64,000 nucleotides of DNA from positions 1 through 64,000 of the forward strand of contig NZ_JAJHUO010000023.1 in NCBI RefSeq assembly GCF_020859565.1. Direction: 5' to 3'. The notes below the pieces were generated by a model that saw only the letters and a list, made by a program, of their open reading frames with translations, did no database searches and was not told the origin of the DNA. The position numbers and the translations under genes are program-made. The stretch comes from Saccharothrix luteola. Its GTDB lineage: Bacteria; Actinomycetota; Actinomycetes; Mycobacteriales; Pseudonocardiaceae. Positions 59,357 through 64,000 of this stretch are shown piece by piece; positions within the stretch are counted from its first letter, which is position 1, and each line of letters starts with the position of its first letter.

Positions 59357-60882
59357 CGGGTGGCTCCTCTGATCGCGCCGGTCAGTGCGTCCACGTCGGA
59401 GAACGGCTGCACGACGCCCCCGACCTCCTGGCCGGTCTCGTGGCCCTTGCCCGCGACCACGACGACGTCGCCGGTGCGCGCGAGGGACACGGCGTGCTCG
59501 ATGGCGCGCCGGCGGTCGCCGATCTCCACGACCTCGCCGCGCTCGTCCTCCGGCACGGACAGCGCGCCGTGCAGCATCGCGGCCCGGATCCGCGCCGGGT
59601 CCTCCGTGCGCGGGTTGTCGTCGGTGACGATCAGGACGTCGCTGCGCCGTGCGGCTTCCTCGCCCATGAGGGGGCGCTTGGCCGTGTCGCGGTCGCCGCC
59701 GCAGCCCAGGACCGTGATGACGCGGCCGGTGGCGCGGGCGCGGACCGCGTCGAGCGCGAGGGCGACGGCGGCCGGCTTGTGGGAGTAGTCCACGACGGCG
59801 GTGAAGTCCTGGCCCTCGTCGACGCGCTGCATGCGTCCGGGCACCTGGACGTTCCTGAGGCCCTCGCGGACGGCGTCGAGCGGGATGCCCCGGACGTGCA
59901 GGCAGGCGATGGCCAGCAGGGCGTTGGCGACGTTGAAGTCGCCGGGGAGGCTGAGCTCGACGTCGAGCGTGACGCCGTCCGGGCCGTGCGCGGTGAACGC
60001 CTGCTCGCCCGTGGCGGAGACGGTGACGTCCGTGGCCGTCCAGTCGGCGGGCTTCGTGGTCGCGACCGTGACCGTGGCGTCCTTGACCAGGCGCGGGCCC
60101 CACTCGCCGTCCACGCAGACCACCTCGGTCCGGGCCCGGCCGTCGAACAGCTCGGCCTTGGTCCGGAAGTAGTCCTCCATGTCCGGGTGGAAGTCCAGGT
60201 GGTCCTGGGAGAGGTTGGTGAACGCGCCGACCGCGAACCCCACGCCGCCGACCCGGCCGAGGCGCAGCGCGTGGCTGGAGACCTCCATGACGACGTCCGT
60301 GGTGCCGCACTCGGCCATCGCTGCCAGCAGGGCTTGCAGGTCGGGCGCCTCGGGGGTGGTGAGGGCGCTGTCGAGCCGGTTGCCCGCGACGCGCGTCTCG
60401 ACCGTGCCGATGAGCCCGGTGGCGCGACCGGCCGCGACCAGGGCCGACTCGATCATGTAGCTGGTGGTGGTCTTGCCGGAGGTACCGGTGACGCCCCACA
60501 CGGCGAGCTTGGTGGACGGGTCGCCATAGACGCCGGAGGCCAGCTGCCCGAGGACCGCGCGGGGGTCCGGGTGCACCAGCACGGGAACGCCGTGGACCTT
60601 CGCCGCGCCTTCCTCGTCGGTCAGCACGGCCACCGCGCCGTGCTCCACGGCCTGGGCGGCGAAGTCGGCGCCGTGCACCCGCGTGCCCGGCAGCGCGGCG
60701 AACAGGTCGCCGGGTCGCACGTGTTGGGCACGCAACGTCACGCCGCTGACCTGGACGTGCGCCCGGTCCGGGGCGGTCAGGTGGGCGTCGACGGCCGTGG
60801 CGAGCTCGGACACGGCAACGGGCTGGGTGCGGGAAGGGCGAGGCGGAGCGGTCGCGACCTTGCCCTCGAGCTTGGCAGGCAC
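59353..60882 (-). CDS. murE: UDP-MurNAc-tripeptide synthetase, meso-DAP type
   Basis: About 509 aa. Adds meso-diaminopimelate; the substrate-determining motif DNPR is present in VTDDNPRTEDP (about residue 420). The P-loop is WGVTGTSGKTTTSYM (about 128), with MEVSSHALRLGRV and LSQDHLDFH. GTG 60882 (VPAKLEGKV) is preferred over GTG 60957, which adds a Pro/Arg-rich stretch without family similarity; neither has a strong ribosome site. Confidence 0.94.
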   Translation of the reverse strand: MPAKLEGKVATAPPRPSRTQPVAVSELATAVDAHLTAPDRAHVQVSGVTLRAQHVRPGDLFAALPGTRVHGADFAAQAVEHGAVAVLTDEEGAAKVHGVPVLVHPDPRAVLGQLASGVYGDPSTKLAVWGVTGTSGKTTTSYMIESALVAAGRATGLIGTVETRVAGNRLDSALTTPEAPDLQALLAAMAECGTTDVVMEVSSHALRLGRVGGVGFAVGAFTNLSQDHLDFHPDMEDYFRTKAELFDGRARTEVVCVDGEWGPRLVKDATVTVATTKPADWTATDVTVSATGEQAFTAHGPDGVTLDVELSLPGDFNVANALLAIACLHVRGIPLDAVREGLRNVQVPGRMQRVDEGQDFTAVVDYSHKPAAVALALDAVRARATGRVITVLGCGGDRDTAKRPLMGEEAARRSDVLIVTDDNPRTEDPARIRAAMLHGALSVPEDERGEVVEIGDRRRAIEHAVSLARTGDVVVVAGKGHETGQEVGGVVQPFSDVDALTGAIRGATR

Positions 60883-61029
60883 GCGCGGAAGGCTACCGGC
60901 GCACGGAGAGTGTTCGGCCGGCACGTCCACTCCGGACCGGTTTTCCCGCCCCGCCACACCGCTGAACCTGAATTCTTTTGCACTTTAGGGGCGGTGCAGG
61001 CGGGGTGGCAGGCGGTGGGACGACTCGGA

Positions 61030-61527
61030 TCAGCACTCGCCCCGGTAAGCGACCGCGGTTTCGCGGGCGGCGGTCGTCGGTTCGTCGTTCAGGGCCGCGA
61101 GCGCGTCCACGGCGGGCACGCCGTCGTCCAGCTTGCGCTTCGCGTCGGCCGCCGCCAGGGCGACCGCGCTGAAGTGGTGGCCCATCTCGGGGTGGTCCGC
61201 GAGCAGCACGCCGTGCAACGCCATGCTGCTGACGTAGACGTTCACCGTGCGCCGTTCCTCCGGGGTCTCCCCGTCGGCGAGCGCGATCATGGCCAGGTCG
61301 AACACGGGACCGGCGGCGGTCGCGAACGCGTTCAGGTCCGAGCACACCTCGACGACGGACTTGCCCCCGGTCGGCGACGGCGCGGGTGACGACGGGGACG
61401 AGACCGGCGCCGGTGATGAACCGGCCACGTCACCGGAACCGGAACCGGTATCGGAACCGCACGCCGCCAAGGCGACCACCACGACGCCCGCCACTGCCAA
61501 CGAGGCCGGCCGGCCGAGTTCTCCCAT
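61030..61527 (-). CDS. Small hypothetical lipoprotein
   Basis: About 165 aa. The signal sequence ends in the lipobox LAAC (about residue 22). A Ser/Pro-rich linker (about 25-55) leads to a helical domain with CSDLNAFATAAGP and a C-terminal YRGEC; the two mature-domain cysteines could pair. It lies between ftsI and murE on the same strand, an uncommon insertion. Function unknown; a periplasmic role near the wall machinery is guessed from position only. Confidence 0.75.
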   Translation of the reverse strand: MGELGRPASLAVAGVVVVALAACGSDTGSGSGDVAGSSPAPVSSPSSPAPSPTGGKSVVEVCSDLNAFATAAGPVFDLAMIALADGETPEERRTVNVYVSSMALHGVLLADHPEMGHHFSAVALAAADAKRKLDDGVPAVDALAALNDEPTTAARETAVAYRGEC

Positions 61528-61584
61528 GCCGGGAACGCTAGCCGGCGGCGACCCGGCGCCACCGGCGTTGGCAGGAACCGGACG

Positions 61585-63495
61585 TCACCGCACGAGCGGC
61601 ACGATCGGGCTCTGCTCGGCCGACATCGGGATCTGGTAGCGCTGCGACAGGTACGACGCGACGTCGTGGAACAGCGGCGCGGCCGACTGCGGGTTCCCGG
61701 TCGGGTTGTCGAGCATGATGCCGACCACGAACCGGGGGTCCTCGGCGGGCAGGATGCCGGCGAACGTGATCCAGTACTGCGAACTGCTGTAACAGCCGCA
61801 CTTCGGGTCGATCTGCTGCGCCGTGCCCGTCTTGCCGCTGATCTGGTACCCCGGCAGCGCCGCCGGCGTGCCCGTGCCGCTCTGCAGCGCCGAGTCCGAC
61901 CCCGGCGCCTTCTGCACCACGGCGCGGAACATGTCGCGGACCGTCCTGGCGGTCTGCGGCGACACGACCCGCTCGCTCTTCGCCGGGCCGATCTCCTTGC
62001 GGCTGCCGTCGGCCGACACCTCGGCGCGCACGATGCGCGGCGCGATGCGCACCCCGTCGTTCGCGATCGCCTGGTACATCCCGGTCATCTGCAACAACGT
62101 CATGTTCAGGCCCTGCCCGATCGGCAGGTTGCCGAACGTCGAACCGGACCACTGCTTCAACGGCGGCACGTACCCGGGCTCCTCGCCGGGCAGCCCGGAC
62201 TGGGTCCGCTCGCCCAACCCGAACTTGCGCAGCATGTCCGAGTAGCGGTCCTGGCCGATCTTCTGCGCCGTCATCAACGTGCCCACGTTGGAGGACTTCG
62301 CGAACACGCCGGTGAACGTCATGTCCAGCGGGCCGTGGTCCCACCAGTCGCCGATCACCCGGTCGGCGACCTCGATGTCGCCGTCGACCCGCAGCACGCT
62401 GTCGGGCTGGTAGATGCCGTCCTCGATGGCCGTCGCGGCGGTCACGACCTTGTTCACCGACCCCGGCTCGAACACCGAGGTGACCGCGACGTTGCGCTTC
62501 TGGTCGTCGGAGGCCTTGCCGAAGTCGTTCGGGTCGAACGTCTTGTCGTTGGCCATCGCCAGGATCTCGCCGGTCCGGCTGTCGAGCACCACCACCGAAC
62601 CGCTGCGCGCCGCCGTCCTGGCCGTGTAGTCGGTGACCATGCGCTGCAACGCGTACTGCGTGTCCAGGTCCAGCGTCAGCTCGAGGCTCTTGCCGGGCGT
62701 GGCGGCGGCCAGCTCCTGCGACCGGCCCGGTCCCGGGATGACCACGTCGTCGTTGCCCTGCATGGTGTCCACGACGCGCAGCCCGTTGCGCCCGGCGAGC
62801 AGGTTGTCCTGCGCGATCTCGAGCCCCAGCAGGCCGTGCGTGGCGGGCGGCTCCGTGTCCTTGCGCCAGTTCGCCGCGCCGATGATGTTCGACGCCAGCT
62901 CGCCGTTCGGGTACACGCGCACGGCCCGCGCCTCGGAGCCGACGTTGTAGTACTTCTCCGTGATGACGGCGGCCTTGCCTGGGTCGACGTTGTCCACCAG
63001 CTCCACGTACGTGGTGTCCTGGGACAGCTTCGCGAGCATGGTGTCGCGGTCCGTCTTCTGCCCGGCGACCTCCTTGCCCAGCGTCTGCTCGATGAACGCG
63101 GCGATGTCGGCGATCCGGTCCTCGAAGCTGCCGATGTCCGGGTCGTCCTCCAGCGCCTTCGCCCACTCCTGGCGCATCCGCTGCGGCACGACGTAGAGCG
63201 CGCGCGCCTCGACGCTGAACGCCAACTGGTTGCCGTTGCGGTCCAGGATCGAGCCGCGCGGCGCCAGGATGTCGATCTTCGTCGCGCGCTGCTGCTCGGC
63301 CTGCGCGGACAACGCCTCCGCCTGGAAGCCCTGGACCTGGACCAGCTTGATCCCGGCCAGCAGGAGCGCACCGACCAGCAGCAGCCGGCCCACGGCGATC
63401 CGGACGCGACTGTTGCCCCCGCGCCGCGCACGAGGAGCGGGTCCCCGGACGGACAACGGGCGTCGCACGGGTCTGCCCCGGCTGGGCCCCGGCAT
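61585..63495 (-). CDS. ftsI: Septal transpeptidase FtsI (class B PBP)
   Basis: About 636 aa. A basic cytoplasmic N-terminus and one membrane helix (VGRLLLVGALLLAGIKLVQ, about 33-52) precede the dimerisation domain (DILAPRGSILDRNGN) and the penicillin-binding domain. The active-site motifs are GSVNK (SxxK), SSN (SxN) and GKTGTAQ (KTG). No PASTA domains follow, as usual for actinobacterial FtsI. ATG 63495 has AGGAGG 7 nt upstream; GTG 63498 is too close to it. Confidence 0.95.
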   Translation of the reverse strand: MPGPSRGRPVRRPLSVRGPAPRARRGGNSRVRIAVGRLLLVGALLLAGIKLVQVQGFQAEALSAQAEQQRATKIDILAPRGSILDRNGNQLAFSVEARALYVVPQRMRQEWAKALEDDPDIGSFEDRIADIAAFIEQTLGKEVAGQKTDRDTMLAKLSQDTTYVELVDNVDPGKAAVITEKYYNVGSEARAVRVYPNGELASNIIGAANWRKDTEPPATHGLLGLEIAQDNLLAGRNGLRVVDTMQGNDDVVIPGPGRSQELAAATPGKSLELTLDLDTQYALQRMVTDYTARTAARSGSVVVLDSRTGEILAMANDKTFDPNDFGKASDDQKRNVAVTSVFEPGSVNKVVTAATAIEDGIYQPDSVLRVDGDIEVADRVIGDWWDHGPLDMTFTGVFAKSSNVGTLMTAQKIGQDRYSDMLRKFGLGERTQSGLPGEEPGYVPPLKQWSGSTFGNLPIGQGLNMTLLQMTGMYQAIANDGVRIAPRIVRAEVSADGSRKEIGPAKSERVVSPQTARTVRDMFRAVVQKAPGSDSALQSGTGTPAALPGYQISGKTGTAQQIDPKCGCYSSSQYWITFAGILPAEDPRFVVGIMLDNPTGNPQSAAPLFHDVASYLSQRYQIPMSAEQSPIVPLVR

Positions 63496-63558
63496 CACTG
63501 ACCTCCTGGTACCGGCTGTCGCACTGGTCGTTCACGCCTGTGGTTCGCGAGCCCGCGG

Positions 63559-64000
63559 TCAGCCTTGCGGTGGCTGTTGACCGCCCGCCTGCTGTCCGGT
63601 CTGGTCGCCGGCGGGCGGTTGCTGCCCGGCTTGGTCCTGCGCGGCCGGGTCCTGCGCGGGCGGCGTGGTGGACGGTGTGGTGGACGACGTGGGCGGTGGC
63701 GGCGGCTGCACCGCGGACGGCTTGCCGTACACCTCGACCGAACCGTCCGGCAGCTGCCGCAACCGCGCCGGATCGCCCGCCGGGACCAGGCCGAGCTTCG
63801 TCGCGGCGTCGGCGAGGCCCGGCGGCGACTCGGCCAGCGCGACCTCCCGCCGCAGCTGCTCGACCTGCCGGGCGAGCCTGGTCTCCTCGGCCCGCGCGTC
63901 CTGCAACCGGTACGAGTCCGCGGTCGCCGCGGTCGCCAGCCACATGATCGCCGCGATGCCGACGCCCAGCACGACCATCACCATCACCACGAAGGGCGCC
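63559..64000 (-). CDS. FtsL-like division protein, 5' end beyond window
   Basis: Partial: the reading frame continues past base 64000. Visible part about 145 aa: one membrane helix (VVLGVGIAAIMWLATAATA), a short coiled coil with heptads (ARAEETRLARQVEQLRREVAL), the segment AATKLGLVPAGDPARLRQLPDG typical of FtsL/septum-formation initiators, and a Pro/Gln/Thr-rich tail. Its place just before ftsI matches ftsL in other actinobacteria. mraZ and mraW would be expected further right. Confidence 0.75.
   Translation of the reverse strand, partial: APFVVMVMVVLGVGIAAIMWLATAATADSYRLQDARAEETRLARQVEQLRREVALAESPPGLADAATKLGLVPAGDPARLRQLPDGSVEVYGKPSAVQPPPPPTSSTTPSTTPPAQDPAAQDQAGQQPPAGDQTGQQAGGQQPPQG

Overview
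The window is high-GC actinobacterial chromosome. Many GTG starts, tight ATGA/GTGA overlaps, Wag31/SepF with FtsZ, a meso-diaminopimelate-type MurE, a SAM-IV riboswitch and an ileS T-box all point to an actinomycete. Gene order (nadABC next to a Nudix regulator; bioB, bsaP and a DUF2567 gene in a row) resembles Mycobacterium, while the gene content suggests a Pseudonocardiales member (Saccharothrix/Lentzea/Actinosynnema-like). The family assignment is an inference, not a search result. I saw no rRNA, tRNA, CRISPR array or intact insertion sequence.

Layout. 0-6.3 kb: ECF sigma factor with a membrane-anchored partner, a class-V PLP enzyme, a peptide-type ABC solute-binding lipoprotein, a nitrilase-superfamily amidase and a PRC-barrel/DUF2382 stress protein. 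6.3-12.1 kb: the NAD de novo operon nadA-nadB-nadC, divergent from the Nudix-type regulator nrtR across a palindromic operator, then a LON-domain protein and type I dehydroquinate dehydratase. 12.2-15.7 kb: a cation/proton antiporter and an MFS-DUF1445 pair behind a GntR-like palindrome. 15.7-21.8 kb: biotin genes (bioB-bsaP-DUF2567; bioD; a P450-bioA operon with a BioQ-like palindrome). 21.9-37.8 kb: dnaE, two TetR-type loci with their own operators, transporters, a pseudouridine synthase with lspA, a SAM-IV-controlled PLP enzyme, a secreted M28 aminopeptidase and two overlapping sigma-factor genes.

37.86-38.45 kb is a large non-coding composite palindrome made of four copies of one repeat unit. 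38.55-64 kb is the division and cell-wall (dcw) region, transcribed leftward: ftsL-like, ftsI, lipoprotein, murE, murF, mraY, murD, then an inserted island (small Cys protein, XRE regulator, DUF397 protein, antitoxin-like gene, frameshifted toxin), then ftsW, murG, murC, ftsQ, a DinB-like gene, ftsZ, a six-copy repeat array, yfiH-like, yggS-like, sepF, yggT-like, wag31, a small membrane protein and T-box-controlled ileS. The Mur enzymes make and lipid-link the peptidoglycan precursor, FtsW/FtsI polymerise and cross-link it at the septum, FtsZ/SepF/FtsQ organise the divisome, and Wag31 directs polar growth.

The most unusual items are the 590-bp nested inverted repeat at 37857-38447, the repeat array between ftsZ and the yfiH-like gene, the P450 translationally coupled to bioA behind a BioQ-like palindrome, and the regulatory/toxin-antitoxin island splitting murD from ftsW.
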